A stretch of 64,000 nucleotides of DNA from Acidobacteria bacterium UBA2990. Its GTDB lineage: Bacteria; Acidobacteriota; Vicinamibacteria; Vicinamibacterales; UBA8438. Position numbers and translations under genes: made by a program. The notes under the pieces are model-generated. The model saw only the letters and a list, made by a program, of their open reading frames with translations, had not been told where the DNA came from and did not search any database. The DNA lies in contig DEAE01000029.1 of NCBI GenBank assembly GCA_002347025.1, forward strand, positions 106,916 to 170,915, read 5' to 3'. Below are positions 44,822 to 54,179 of the stretch, piece after piece; the stretch's first letter is position 1; each line of letters begins with the position of its first letter.

Positions 44822-47620
44822 ATGCCACAGGCTACAGTTTTCCCTCGCTTCCTAGTCGTACTGGTCTTGGGTTACAGCTTGAATGTGGGTTCAGGACCAC
44901 TGTTGGCCGCATCCCAGGAAGCGCCTACCTCCCAGGTAGTCGAAGTGGTCCCGTTCTCTAACCTCACTACCGAATCAACAGACGACTGGATCGGGCTAGG
45001 CATCGCCGAAAGCATCGCGGCCGCCCTAAACTCTCAAGCTGGCATTATGGCAACTCGCGCTGACTCGCCACCAACCTCTCCATCGACCACCAGCTCAGAT
45101 TGGATCATCAGCGGAAGCTACCAACGACTCGGCCAGCAGGTCCGGCTCACAGGACACGTAACAGCGACTGACAACCCCTCAGTTAGACACAGCGTAACTG
45201 TCGACGGAGTTCTGGCAGACCTATTCACACTTCAGGACCAACTCCTAAGGGAGCTGCGACCAGCCCTTGAACCAACCGGTGACCCGATGACGGCCCCGGA
45301 AGCCACAATGGTTCCCACAGCGTCACTGCCGGCACCATCGCCGGAACTGGTGGCAACCACAACACACACCACGCAGTTCGTTATCGACGGACCGCCGGCT
45401 CCAGAAGCCCCAGCGACCATCAATCGTGATGCCAACGGCCGAGCCACCGTCCGCGCAGTGCGCCTCGAAGCCCCATTACAGCTGGACGGTGTTCTAGACG
45501 AACCGGTGTACAACGCTGTTCCTTCATTCGGCGACTTTATCCAACAAGTGCCTAATGCTGGAGCCCCTGCCACAGTCCCTACTGACGCCTGGATTCTCTA
45601 TGACGATGACGCCATCTATGTCTCGGCACGCCTCTGGGAATCGGTACCTGAAGATCAGTGGATCGCCAACGAAATGCAGAAAGATTCTTTTCAGCTGATC
45701 AACAACGATGGCTTCATCGCAGTGTTTGACACCTTTTACGACCGTCGAAATGCCTTCGCATTCAGAGTCAATCCAATCGGCGGTTTCAGCGATATGCAAA
45801 TCACCGACGAACAATGCTGCGGGAACTCTGACTGGAATCCCGTCTGGCGAGTTCGGACTGGTCGGTTCGACGAAGGCTGGACGGTTGAAATGTGGATACC
45901 GTTTAAATCGCTCCGCTTCCGGCCAGGACCGTCTCAAGTCTGGGGAATCCAGCTCGGTCGAGACATCCGTGCCACCGTCGAGGAGGCCTACCTGAACCCC
46001 GTGCCGATCTCTGCCGGACCTGGTCAATACCGAATATCCGTAGGAGGCACTCTAGTGGGATTAGAAGTTCCGGCCGGCAACCGGACCTTCGAGATCAAAC
46101 CCTACGCCATCGGTTCCTTGGCCACAGACCGGGTTGCGACTCCCCCAATCTCCAACGCCGGAGCTGGGGACTTCGGCGTCGACGTCAAGTATGGCGTGAC
46201 GGAAAACCTTACCGCCGACTTCACCTACAACACCGACTTCGCACAGGTCGAGGTCGATGAACAACAGGTTAACCTCACACGATTCAGCCTCTTCTTTCCC
46301 GAAAAACGGGACTTCTTTCTTGAAAGCCAGGGGATCTTCGACTTTGGACGCGGACCAAGTTCTCCTGGGGTTGGGTCTAGCAGAGGCATGTCCTCAGGTC
46401 CACCGGGAGCCACTCCAGCCGGGGACGTGCCCCAAGTGTTTTTTAGCCGACGTATCGGTTTAAACCAGGGTCGGACCGTTCCGATTCTAGCCGGCGGGCG
46501 CCTCACCGGGAAAGTTGGTGATTTCAACGTTGGAGCAATCAATATCCAAACTGACGACACCCTAAGTGCCAACGCCAACGCCAACGCCAACGCCACGAAC
46601 TTTACCGTGCTCCGTATCAAGCGGGACATCCTGCGACGAAGCCGGATTGGCGGGATTTTCACCGGCCGTTCGGTCTCCCAGGTGGGCAACGGCTCGAATG
46701 AGGCCTACGGCCTCGACGGCGCATTCTCGTTCTACGACAACGTGAACTTCTTCGGCTATTACGCACGCACCGACACGCCTGGCCTCGAACAAGACAATGC
46801 CAGCTACCAGGCCGCCTTCTCCTACGACGCCGACCTCTACGGTCTCAAGGTAGATCATTCACTAGTGGGAGACAATTTCAATCCCGAGGTGGGTTTCCTT
46901 CGACGGGACGACTTTCGACGCACGTTTGTTGAAGCCGACTACAGCCCTCGGCCGGCTGGCATTGCCGCCGTCCGACAATTTTATTTCGGTGCCAGCCTCG
47001 ACTACATCACGAGCGTTGCCGGACAACTCGAGACCCGCATTGCCAGAGCAAGCTTCAACACAACTTTTGAAAATAGTGACAGCCTTGCAGCAGACATTCA
47101 GCAGGACTATGAGTTACTCACTCAACCGTTCCAGATCGCACCCGAAGTCGCCATTCCTGTGGGGGGCTACGAATTCCAGGATTATTCGGCCTCTTATTCC
47201 ATGGGTCCCCAACGACGACTCACAGGAAGCTTTTCGATACAGCACGGTGAATTCTATGGAGGTAGCATCTCAGCCGTTGGCTACTCCGGTGGACGGATCG
47301 AGGTCACTCCACAGTTTTACCTCGAACCAAGTGTGTCGGTGAATCGTATCTCTCTCCCGCAAGGGAACTTCACAGCCAAATTATTCACCACACGGATCAC
47401 CTACACGTTTACACCACGCATGTTCGTCGGAAGCCTCCTGCAGTACAACTCCACCCGGAACGTCCTGAGCACCAACGTGCGCCTGCGTTGGGAATACCAG
47501 CCAGGCAGCGAACTTTTCGTGGTCTATAACGATCAGCGGGATACCCAACTTGGCCGCAACTACCCCCTTCTCGAAAACCGAGCCTTCATCATCAAATTCA
47601 CCAGGTTCCTTCGATTCTGA
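44822..47620 (+). CDS. TolB-like / CBM9-like / DUF5916 outer-membrane-type protein, copy 2
   Basis: This 932-residue paralogue of the preceding gene has the same domain order: signal, TolB-like domain, Pro/Thr-rich linker, CBM9-like segment, DUF5916 barrel and a C-terminal FTRFLRF. Most aligned residues are identical from the CBM9 region onward. Differences cluster in the linker, in a GSSRGMSSGPPGATP insertion after the barrel entry, and in an Asn-Ala repeat (NANANANA, 46571-46594) absent from copy 1. Offset between the copies at the 3' end is exactly 3000 bp. Divergence in linkers with conserved barrels suggests different ligands or ongoing gene conversion. Confidence 0.82.
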   Translation: MPQATVFPRFLVVLVLGYSLNVGSGPLLAASQEAPTSQVVEVVPFSNLTTESTDDWIGLGIAESIAAALNSQAGIMATRADSPPTSPSTTSSDWIISGSYQRLGQQVRLTGHVTATDNPSVRHSVTVDGVLADLFTLQDQLLRELRPALEPTGDPMTAPEATMVPTASLPAPSPELVATTTHTTQFVIDGPPAPEAPATINRDANGRATVRAVRLEAPLQLDGVLDEPVYNAVPSFGDFIQQVPNAGAPATVPTDAWILYDDDAIYVSARLWESVPEDQWIANEMQKDSFQLINNDGFIAVFDTFYDRRNAFAFRVNPIGGFSDMQITDEQCCGNSDWNPVWRVRTGRFDEGWTVEMWIPFKSLRFRPGPSQVWGIQLGRDIRATVEEAYLNPVPISAGPGQYRISVGGTLVGLEVPAGNRTFEIKPYAIGSLATDRVATPPISNAGAGDFGVDVKYGVTENLTADFTYNTDFAQVEVDEQQVNLTRFSLFFPEKRDFFLESQGIFDFGRGPSSPGVGSSRGMSSGPPGATPAGDVPQVFFSRRIGLNQGRTVPILAGGRLTGKVGDFNVGAINIQTDDTLSANANANANATNFTVLRIKRDILRRSRIGGIFTGRSVSQVGNGSNEAYGLDGAFSFYDNVNFFGYYARTDTPGLEQDNASYQAAFSYDADLYGLKVDHSLVGDNFNPEVGFLRRDDFRRTFVEADYSPRPAGIAAVRQFYFGASLDYITSVAGQLETRIARASFNTTFENSDSLAADIQQDYELLTQPFQIAPEVAIPVGGYEFQDYSASYSMGPQRRLTGSFSIQHGEFYGGSISAVGYSGGRIEVTPQFYLEPSVSVNRISLPQGNFTAKLFTTRITYTFTPRMFVGSLLQYNSTRNVLSTNVRLRWEYQPGSELFVVYNDQRDTQLGRNYPLLENRAFIIKFTRFLRF
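46571..46594 (+). repeat. Four direct 6-bp repeats (AACGCC)
   Basis: AACGCC is repeated four times and encodes alternating Asn-Ala in an outer loop region of the copy 2 barrel protein. Copy 1 lacks it. It is a likely slippage-generated length polymorphism, in frame because the unit is six bases. Confidence 0.9.
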
Positions 47621-47633
47621 ACGTGACTCAAAA

Positions 47634-48998
47634 CTAAGAACCTCCGTAGTTCCGGTAGACTACGCCACCATCGCTCATTATTGTGGCGCCCCACTCGTCA
47701 CCCTGATCAATCCGACCCCCAAGTATGGTGTAGAGAAATTCAGGATTAGTTGTAGGATGGAGGGAGAATTCCGTGGCAATACTCCTCACTGACTCCCGCG
47801 TCCGCCAGATTTGGTTAGACCCTTTCACCAATAGCCGATACTCGGGCATCTGATGGATACCGCCCGCATGTTGAAGTCTCATAGGGACTAGGCAGATCGC
47901 CGCCACAAAAACCACGACAGCAGCCTTACCTGCAAGGGACCGTGTCGTCAGCGCCGTGAGGGACAACACACACATCAAGTTCGCTGCCGGCATTAGCGAA
48001 AGATAGTAATAGTCATTCAAATCGGCCAGGAAAAACCCATACCCGACTAAAGCAGCGCCCTGAGGAACCAAGATCACGGACAGCAACGACAGATCTCGTC
48101 GATAACGAATAACCAGCATCGCACCACACCCTACAAGGAACCACCCAATACCGGGTAGTTGCCAGGGCTCGACTCCGATGAAGTGAACGGCCCGAACGTA
48201 ACTATCAACACTATTCATGAAAGCAGGTTCCGCCTGGCCAGACAGAATCCGTTCAACACTCCCGAACACACCGCCCATAGCCCCGGCGCTAAAACTACCT
48301 GATACCCGATGAACGAAGTAGGGCAACTGGAGACATGCCACCACCGCGGCGATAATTCCTGCCGCTCTCATAGAACTGAACCAATCTCGGCGGGATACAG
48401 GGTCCAGCAAAATAGCTACAAAAACACCAACAGCAACAAAAATGGTCCCGGTATAAGCGTGTACCGCACACCAAGCCACTCCAACAGATACTCCCATTCG
48501 AGCCACACCATGCCGGTGCCAGTCCAGCAACACCAGGGCCGTCGCGACCTTCGCCAGGGCTGCTCCCATAGTTGGGTTCCAAACCAAAGCCGCTAACGCC
48601 ACATCGTAGGACGCCGTAGCCATCAAAATAACCGCAGCCAAAGCGAGCCATGGTGAAGCGGTACGGCGCCAAATGGCCACAAGAAGCAACGCATCAGCTC
48701 CAGACTGAATAATTGCCTGGCCGATTCCCCCAGCGTGTGGGAAGTTGTCGAACCAAGGCCCAACAGTCACACGGAGACCCCACAAAATCCAATAGAACGC
48801 CGGCCCGATCGTATAGCCCCCGAAATGAGTCGGAGATCCAATCAGTGGTAGGTCAGCTAAAGACCCGAGGACAACCGACCAATCCCGAATTTGGTCTTCA
48901 AGCATCCAGAAGCGATCGCCCACACCCTGAACACGAATTGCCAGCGTGGCACCAAATACCACCACAGCCGCCACACTCCGCCACGATAGGCTCCTCAT
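47634..48998 (-). CDS. GT39/ArnT-like membrane glycosyltransferase family protein
   Basis: This membrane protein of about 454 residues has some ten hydrophobic helices. The early luminal loop has WMLEDQIRDWSVVLG, a D/E-rich loop in the position of the DE motif of polyprenyl-phosphate sugar transferases (dolichyl-phosphate-mannose/ArnT-like). It likely moves a sugar from a lipid carrier onto a protein or lipid outside the membrane. I chose the ATG at 48998 because AAGGG precedes it; an ATG at 49037 would add 13 residues. Its end is convergent with copy 2 of the barrel gene. Confidence 0.6.
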   Translation of the reverse strand: MRSLSWRSVAAVVVFGATLAIRVQGVGDRFWMLEDQIRDWSVVLGSLADLPLIGSPTHFGGYTIGPAFYWILWGLRVTVGPWFDNFPHAGGIGQAIIQSGADALLLVAIWRRTASPWLALAAVILMATASYDVALAALVWNPTMGAALAKVATALVLLDWHRHGVARMGVSVGVAWCAVHAYTGTIFVAVGVFVAILLDPVSRRDWFSSMRAAGIIAAVVACLQLPYFVHRVSGSFSAGAMGGVFGSVERILSGQAEPAFMNSVDSYVRAVHFIGVEPWQLPGIGWFLVGCGAMLVIRYRRDLSLLSVILVPQGAALVGYGFFLADLNDYYYLSLMPAANLMCVLSLTALTTRSLAGKAAVVVFVAAICLVPMRLQHAGGIHQMPEYRLLVKGSNQIWRTRESVRSIATEFSLHPTTNPEFLYTILGGRIDQGDEWGATIMSDGGVVYRNYGGS

Positions 48999-49234
48999 AA
49001 TCCCTTCAGCAAAAGCCTTGTCACCAGAACTTGGCATTCGTGTCTACTACGAAGACAGGGCGACAGGCACCCTGCTACTAGATCGCTTGAAAGGGGTTGG
49101 TCTTCGGTTACCGCTACAAGATGCAACGAACCGCCCACTGCCTTCTCACTGAGAAGGAAGGCCATCCAAGCGGAAAAACCGCACAGGCAGTCGACCGACC
49201 ATAGCCGATCCATCACCGGCATGAACACAAGGAT

Positions 49235-49269
49235 CCAGGCTCCCATCCCAAGCCTTGGATGGAACCTGG
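49235..49269. repeat. Imperfect inverted repeat downstream of a quinoprotein gene
   Basis: CCAGG and CCATCC on one side pair with GGATGG and CCTGG on the other, with a small internal loop, around AAGCCTT. It lies about 45 bp after the stop of the minus-strand quinoprotein gene and may end its transcript, but no T-run follows. Elsewhere in the 49038-49314 gap only a second, shorter hairpin (49141-49157) is visible. Confidence 0.4.
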
Positions 49270-49314
49270 AAACCTGTTGTCTCTGGTAATGACATCGGCG
49301 TTGTATTTTTTCTT

Positions 49315-51411
49315 CTAATGGCCTCTTCCCGTATTGGCGCCATCCTCCGAAGGAAGTGCTAGGGCTGCCAAGCCATCCCGCAGCTGCACGATGACATACT
49401 GCCTATCCTCATGGGTCCAGCTGGACATCCCGTAACGGGTCAAGCCAGGTATCTCCACAGCACCGAGTCGCTCACCTGTCACTTTGTCAAAAGCGAAAAG
49501 CTGCGGAATGTCATCACTCGTCTGGCCACCTGCAATCAGCATCGTTGGAGTGACCACCATCGCAGTATTACCACCACGACCGCGATTTATCTCGATCCCT
49601 TCGAGCCCTTGCACCAAGGGGTGATTCCGAATCAGGTCCTGCTGAGCTTGAGACGCATCCCTGTAAGGAACGGCCCACAGATGGTCCCCGGTGTTGAGAT
49701 CAATGGCGGTAATACGGCCAACCGGCCCCTTCCAAATCGGCAATCCATCGATAGTCGCATCTTCAATACTCCCGCGCACGGTAGTCGCCACTGCAGCCCA
49801 ATCCGTATGGGTGGTCCCAGACTGCTCGAGTTCATCGAGTGGAGAATCCACGCCTGGCATCACCTGCAGCCTGAAACAGTTACTCTGCGAGCTCACGAAG
49901 ATGATGCCCTGAACCGGGTCAGCAACAGCCGGCCCTGTAATATTGGTTCCTCCACCACCACCTGGGCAATTCCAGGCCGGACCAGCCGGGTCATCTACAT
50001 GGGTTGGGGGATCGAACAGCCCGTTGAAAAGATTATTCTCTTCTGCTACCTGACGGGCCAGTTCCTTGATTTCTGGAGTGTAATCAATCAGGTGATCTTC
50101 GGTCCGACCTTGAAGGTCATAAGGAGCTGGCTTCGTGGGGAACGGTTGCGTTGCTGACAGCTGTTCACCAGGTATCTTCGACCCCGGAGTCGGCCTTTCC
50201 TCAATGGGCCAGATAGGCTCACCACTTTCACGGTCAAGTGCGTATAGAAATGCCTGTTTCGTTGCTTGGAAAAGTCCCTTAACCTCTCGGCCATCAACCA
50301 TCACGTCCATTAGCACAGGAGCTGTCGGGGTGTCGTAATTCCAAATATCGTGATGCACCATCTGATAATGCCACCGTCTCTCCCCGGTGTCAGCGTCGAG
50401 CGCGATGATACTCGTCGCATATAAGTTGTCTCCCGGATGGTGCCCTCCGTAGTAGTCAATCGTGGGGCCATTAGTGACGATATATACGAGTCCCAGCTCC
50501 GGATCGGATGACATCGGTGCCCAAGAGGACACATCCCCAATCCACTGCCAAGCGTCGTTCTCCCAAGTCTCATGCCCAAATTCACCAGGACGGGGCACAA
50601 CGTTAAATTTCCACTTGAAATTACCTGTCCTGGTGTCATACCCAAGAATGTCTCCGGGCACGTTCTCAACGCGGGTCTGTAAATATCCCTGTTCCGCTGA
50701 GTTTCCCACAACCACGGTGTCATTGACGACTATTGGAGGAGAGGAGGCGGTGATGTAGCCAATCTCAGTGGGAATACCCTGATTCGCATCGTATGGACGA
50801 TCCATGCTAATCCACGGGCCCCAGTCTGAAATCAGGTCCTCTACCAAATCAACCGTTCCACTTGCACCAAAACCTTCAAGGGCCACTGGTCGGCCCCAGT
50901 TCTCTAGGGGCAAACCTGTCTCAGCATCTAGGGCATGAAGGAAAAACGCGGGCGAAGTGATAAACACAACTCCCCGTCCGTCGATCTTGGTGTAAGCGAT
51001 ACCTTTGCCATAGCCCTGCCGCATTGAATATTCCCAACGAAATGTGTTCGGTTCCCGGAAACTCCACAGCAGCTCGCCGTTTGCAGGATCGAGGGCAACC
51101 ACATGGCGCCGATTTCCAGCCACGGTTATCAGTTTGCCGTCCACATAACTGGGAGTTGCTCGACCCGTACTAGGGCCAAAACTTGTGGCATTCCATTCCC
51201 AGGCGATTTCAAGCTCTTCGAAGTTCGAGGGATCAAGTTGTTCGCTTGGTGTATAGCGGGTATGCCAGGAGTCCCCACCCAGATAGGTCCAATGTCCAGC
51301 TTCGGTTCCGGGCCCTTGTGCTTCCCCCCCTATTGGAACAGCTAAAAGGACAGCCAAGGCCACCAAAGCCACACCAGTGAATGACTTTTCGTTCTTTGCA
51401 AATCGTCTCAT
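49315..51411 (-). CDS. Secreted PQQ-dependent dehydrogenase
   Basis: This 698-residue quinoprotein of the glucose/quinate dehydrogenase class has a signal peptide (GVALVALAVLLAVPIGGEAQ). GHWTYLGGDSWHTRYTPSEQ opens the propeller. The catalytic-region motif is HHDIWNYDTPTAP, where the usual first aspartate position is asparagine but the second aspartate and proline are kept. LYALDRESGEPIWPIEERP and PTKPAPYDL follow. No heme or copper motif is present, so electrons must go to a separate acceptor. The ATG at 51411 gives the signal peptide directly. Confidence 0.86.
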   Translation of the reverse strand: MRRFAKNEKSFTGVALVALAVLLAVPIGGEAQGPGTEAGHWTYLGGDSWHTRYTPSEQLDPSNFEELEIAWEWNATSFGPSTGRATPSYVDGKLITVAGNRRHVVALDPANGELLWSFREPNTFRWEYSMRQGYGKGIAYTKIDGRGVVFITSPAFFLHALDAETGLPLENWGRPVALEGFGASGTVDLVEDLISDWGPWISMDRPYDANQGIPTEIGYITASSPPIVVNDTVVVGNSAEQGYLQTRVENVPGDILGYDTRTGNFKWKFNVVPRPGEFGHETWENDAWQWIGDVSSWAPMSSDPELGLVYIVTNGPTIDYYGGHHPGDNLYATSIIALDADTGERRWHYQMVHHDIWNYDTPTAPVLMDVMVDGREVKGLFQATKQAFLYALDRESGEPIWPIEERPTPGSKIPGEQLSATQPFPTKPAPYDLQGRTEDHLIDYTPEIKELARQVAEENNLFNGLFDPPTHVDDPAGPAWNCPGGGGGTNITGPAVADPVQGIIFVSSQSNCFRLQVMPGVDSPLDELEQSGTTHTDWAAVATTVRGSIEDATIDGLPIWKGPVGRITAIDLNTGDHLWAVPYRDASQAQQDLIRNHPLVQGLEGIEINRGRGGNTAMVVTPTMLIAGGQTSDDIPQLFAFDKVTGERLGAVEIPGLTRYGMSSWTHEDRQYVIVQLRDGLAALALPSEDGANTGRGH

Positions 51412-51673
51412 TTGTTCTCCTCAGAAGCAGCCCGTAAACAGGTCCAACCGTGGCACCCAATAATCGTAGCTCTGAACTGTCCTTCCTCCAGAACGGCCGG
51501 CCAAAATCTAAACGTCTTCAAGAGAATCCGACAGCCGTTGATTGAAGGCTCTCAGGTCTACTCCAACACATGGACCGAAGAACGAGTTGAACATGACCAG
51601 ACGCCACTAGACCTGTGGTTTCTCACTCCAGTCAGGAAATTTTAACATCGCCCATCCTGCCCGCTACAACTCC

Positions 51674-51940
51674 CTACTCATACAAAACCCGCAACCACCT
51701 TTCAACGTGCCCTCCCGTAGAGAGCAATATTTTCGTTCCTTCGGGACCCTCAACACCTTCCTGACACGCATTGCCAAGGACAGTTTTAAGACCATTGGTG
51801 ATCCCGTGTAGCATCGCCAATGAATGTGGGTCACCAGTCAACAACAGGTGACCAGTCCACTCAGACTCCCTAGAGGCCCGTTCGACCAGCCCTTCGACAG
51901 CAAAACACCTCAGGTGTTGATACCACCGGTCCGGTCTCAC
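51674..51940 (-). CDS. Small ORF translationally coupled to a quinoprotein gene (uncertain)
   Basis: This 88-residue ORF starts with a GTG that overlaps the stop of the quinoprotein-cupredoxin gene (GTGA). I do not recognise the product; segments such as HLLLTGDPHSLAMLHGITNG look soluble and perhaps helical. The exact overlap is the main reason to believe it; codon use is not decisive. It could be a real partner protein or a chance ORF. The 262 bp from 51412 to 51673 beyond it show nothing else. Confidence 0.35.
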   Translation of the reverse strand: MRPDRWYQHLRCFAVEGLVERASRESEWTGHLLLTGDPHSLAMLHGITNGLKTVLGNACQEGVEGPEGTKILLSTGGHVERWLRVLYE

Positions 51941-54057
51941 GGCACAACGGCAACCTCACCCATCGCCCAAGGGTGTTCCGGGCAATGATAACGGAAGGTG
52001 CCCAGTTCATTGAATGTTACAGATTCAGACAGACCCGGTGGTATGTCATTGGTTGACCAACTACCGTCACTAGCCAAAACAGCATGAGTTTGGTCACCAT
52101 TGTTTGTAAAGCGAAGCACAGACCCCACAGTGACCTGCACCCTGGGCGGATTGAACGCATGCTCGTCCATCGCATTCCTGGTACCACCAAGTGACCACGA
52201 TGGATTCTCACGGAGGGTCCCCGTTTCAACCTCTTGGCCTGCCCTTGCCGCCGGGCCAACCCAGCGAACAAGGTCTGACAGTGGTTCAGACGAGGGTTCA
52301 TCTACTGGCTGAAGGTTGCCATCAAGAGCAAATGCCCAAAGTTCATTACCTATCGGAATCGACACATACTGACGGTCATCAACCGCATAGGTGGTCGCTG
52401 GACCGGGTCGAAGTCGGACCCCAGTTTGGGTGGCTTGAAACGACCAGAGTTTGCCGCCGGTAGCCGCATCATACGCATCAATCTGCCCGTCGGCTGAACC
52501 CCAAAAGACCAGTCCACCAGCCGTCACAAGTGGTCCGCTGGTAGCCAGTCTTCCCCCAGGGAGCTCTTGTTTCCAAGCGACACGATTGGTACGAGGATCA
52601 ACCGCAGCCAGAACACCAGCAGACTCCGGAAGCCCAACCCGCAAATAGCCACCTGGACGATTGTCAGAAATCCATGGGTCCTCAAACCGTTTCGCTCGGC
52701 CTACATGCCCTCTCCCTTGTGCATAGATATAACCCGTCTGGGGACTGAACGCCATCGGGGTAACCCTCACCATTGGAATCGGCGACCCCAAGCCTACGAT
52801 AGTCTCTTGTCCGACAGACGGAGGGGTAAAAAAGCTACAACTCAATTCGAACGGCGGTGGCACCCTGTCTCGCCAAAAAGAACAGTCAGGAATGATTCGT
52901 TCCGCACCCAACGGAAAAGGTTGTGTGGGGGCAGTAAGTAATTGAGGGTCCTGCGGCACCTCACGTTCTTCAATGGGAATAAGTGGCTCGCCGGTCTCAC
53001 GATCAAATAGGAATAGGAATCCATCAGCTCTCATCGCCGCCAGCGCCTGACGGGAACGACCATCGACCTCTACCTCATAAAGAAGCATTGGAGTTGCAAT
53101 GTCGGCATCCCAAATATCGTGCCGGACCACTTGAAAATGCCAACGACGTTTCCCGGTCGCCATATCGAGAGCAAGCACAGAGGCCGTGAATAGATTGTCA
53201 CCCTCTCGAAGCTCGCCACCAAACATCGGCACAGGATTCCCGGTCGAAAAATAGACCATTCCCAGAGCGGGATCCACGACACCATTCAGCCACACTCCGC
53301 CGCCGCCGACCTGCCAGATGTCCGAGTCCTGTGGCCAGGTGGCGTGTCCAAATTCCCCCGGACGTGGCACCACAAAGAATGTCCACTGGATCGCACCCGT
53401 CACTGCATCAAGAGCTACCACTCGACCCTGTCCACCACTGTCGCCGTTCGCCACCCCGACGAACACCTGACCAGCAGCGTGCATAGGTGCCGTAGTAACC
53501 GTCTCCCCAGGTTCTTGAGGCACACTACCTGCCGCCTGCACCCATACCAATTCACCCGTGTCCTGCCTTAACGCTGCAACCTCGGCACTACGTAGTCCAA
53601 CAAACACCAGATCATTCCCCAAGCCAACACCCTGCCAGGACGGGACCCGTTGAGACTCAGCATCAACAGCTTGCCAACGCCACACTGTCTCACCGGTCTG
53701 AGCATCAACAGCAATTACGCTAGCCCCAGCTGTCAGATAAAGCACACCGTCTTTCACAACTGGTGTCGACCGTGAAGCACCGCCACCCTCGAGACGTGTC
53801 ACCCAGACTCCTCGCAGTCGGTCGATGGTCTCTGTCCTAATCTCCGTCAAGGTCGAGTACCGCGAACTCGACCAATCTCCCCCGACAAATGGCCAATCTT
53901 GGGTTGAGTATTCTCGATCCTCACCATCCACTTGAGCCTGCACAGACCCAACAAAAATAACCATGCCAATCGCAACGAGACCCAAGAGGCCTCGTGAACA
54001 TTCACAGAAACACGGCCTGGGTTTTATCACCCTGACACTCCTTCCTAAAACTCTCAT
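51937..54057 (-). CDS. Secreted quinoprotein dehydrogenase with C-terminal cupredoxin domain
   Basis: This protein of about 706 residues has an N-terminal hydrophobic signal/anchor (GLLGLVAIGMVIFVGSVQAQ), then a PQQ propeller with WPFVGGDWSSSRYS and the catalytic motif RHDIWDADIATP. The last ~95 residues are a blue-copper-like domain with an early histidine in QTHAV and a C-terminal YHCPEHPWAMG, giving Cys-x2-His-x3-Met spacing. This suggests direct electron transfer from PQQH2 to a type 1 copper in the same chain. I use the ATG at 54057; the frame is open to 54123. It has no heme motif. Confidence 0.84.
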   Translation of the reverse strand: MRVLGRSVRVIKPRPCFCECSRGLLGLVAIGMVIFVGSVQAQVDGEDREYSTQDWPFVGGDWSSSRYSTLTEIRTETIDRLRGVWVTRLEGGGASRSTPVVKDGVLYLTAGASVIAVDAQTGETVWRWQAVDAESQRVPSWQGVGLGNDLVFVGLRSAEVAALRQDTGELVWVQAAGSVPQEPGETVTTAPMHAAGQVFVGVANGDSGGQGRVVALDAVTGAIQWTFFVVPRPGEFGHATWPQDSDIWQVGGGGVWLNGVVDPALGMVYFSTGNPVPMFGGELREGDNLFTASVLALDMATGKRRWHFQVVRHDIWDADIATPMLLYEVEVDGRSRQALAAMRADGFLFLFDRETGEPLIPIEEREVPQDPQLLTAPTQPFPLGAERIIPDCSFWRDRVPPPFELSCSFFTPPSVGQETIVGLGSPIPMVRVTPMAFSPQTGYIYAQGRGHVGRAKRFEDPWISDNRPGGYLRVGLPESAGVLAAVDPRTNRVAWKQELPGGRLATSGPLVTAGGLVFWGSADGQIDAYDAATGGKLWSFQATQTGVRLRPGPATTYAVDDRQYVSIPIGNELWAFALDGNLQPVDEPSSEPLSDLVRWVGPAARAGQEVETGTLRENPSWSLGGTRNAMDEHAFNPPRVQVTVGSVLRFTNNGDQTHAVLASDGSWSTNDIPPGLSESVTFNELGTFRYHCPEHPWAMGEVAVVP

Positions 54058-54179
54058 TCCGCCACCGACCATTGGGTTCACAAAATACGAGTAGTGAGCA
54101 CTTGCTGCCCCATAGCTCACCACGTTGACCTCTTGGCAGAGGTGCCCACAAGATTCAGGTCAAAGTCTCCTCTGACGCC

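Noticed and set aside
45524..46027. Minus-strand ORF of 167 residues in barrel copy 2
   Set aside because: Antisense to the CBM9-like region. A similar antisense frame in copy 1 simply reflects the duplication.
49411..50157. Plus-strand ORF of 248 residues
   Set aside because: Antisense to a quinoprotein gene with strong conserved motifs; the translation is low-complexity in style and matches no family.
51412..51645. Plus-strand ORF of 77 residues between two minus-strand genes
   Set aside because: No ribosome site, no hydrophobic or family pattern; most likely chance in an intergenic gap.
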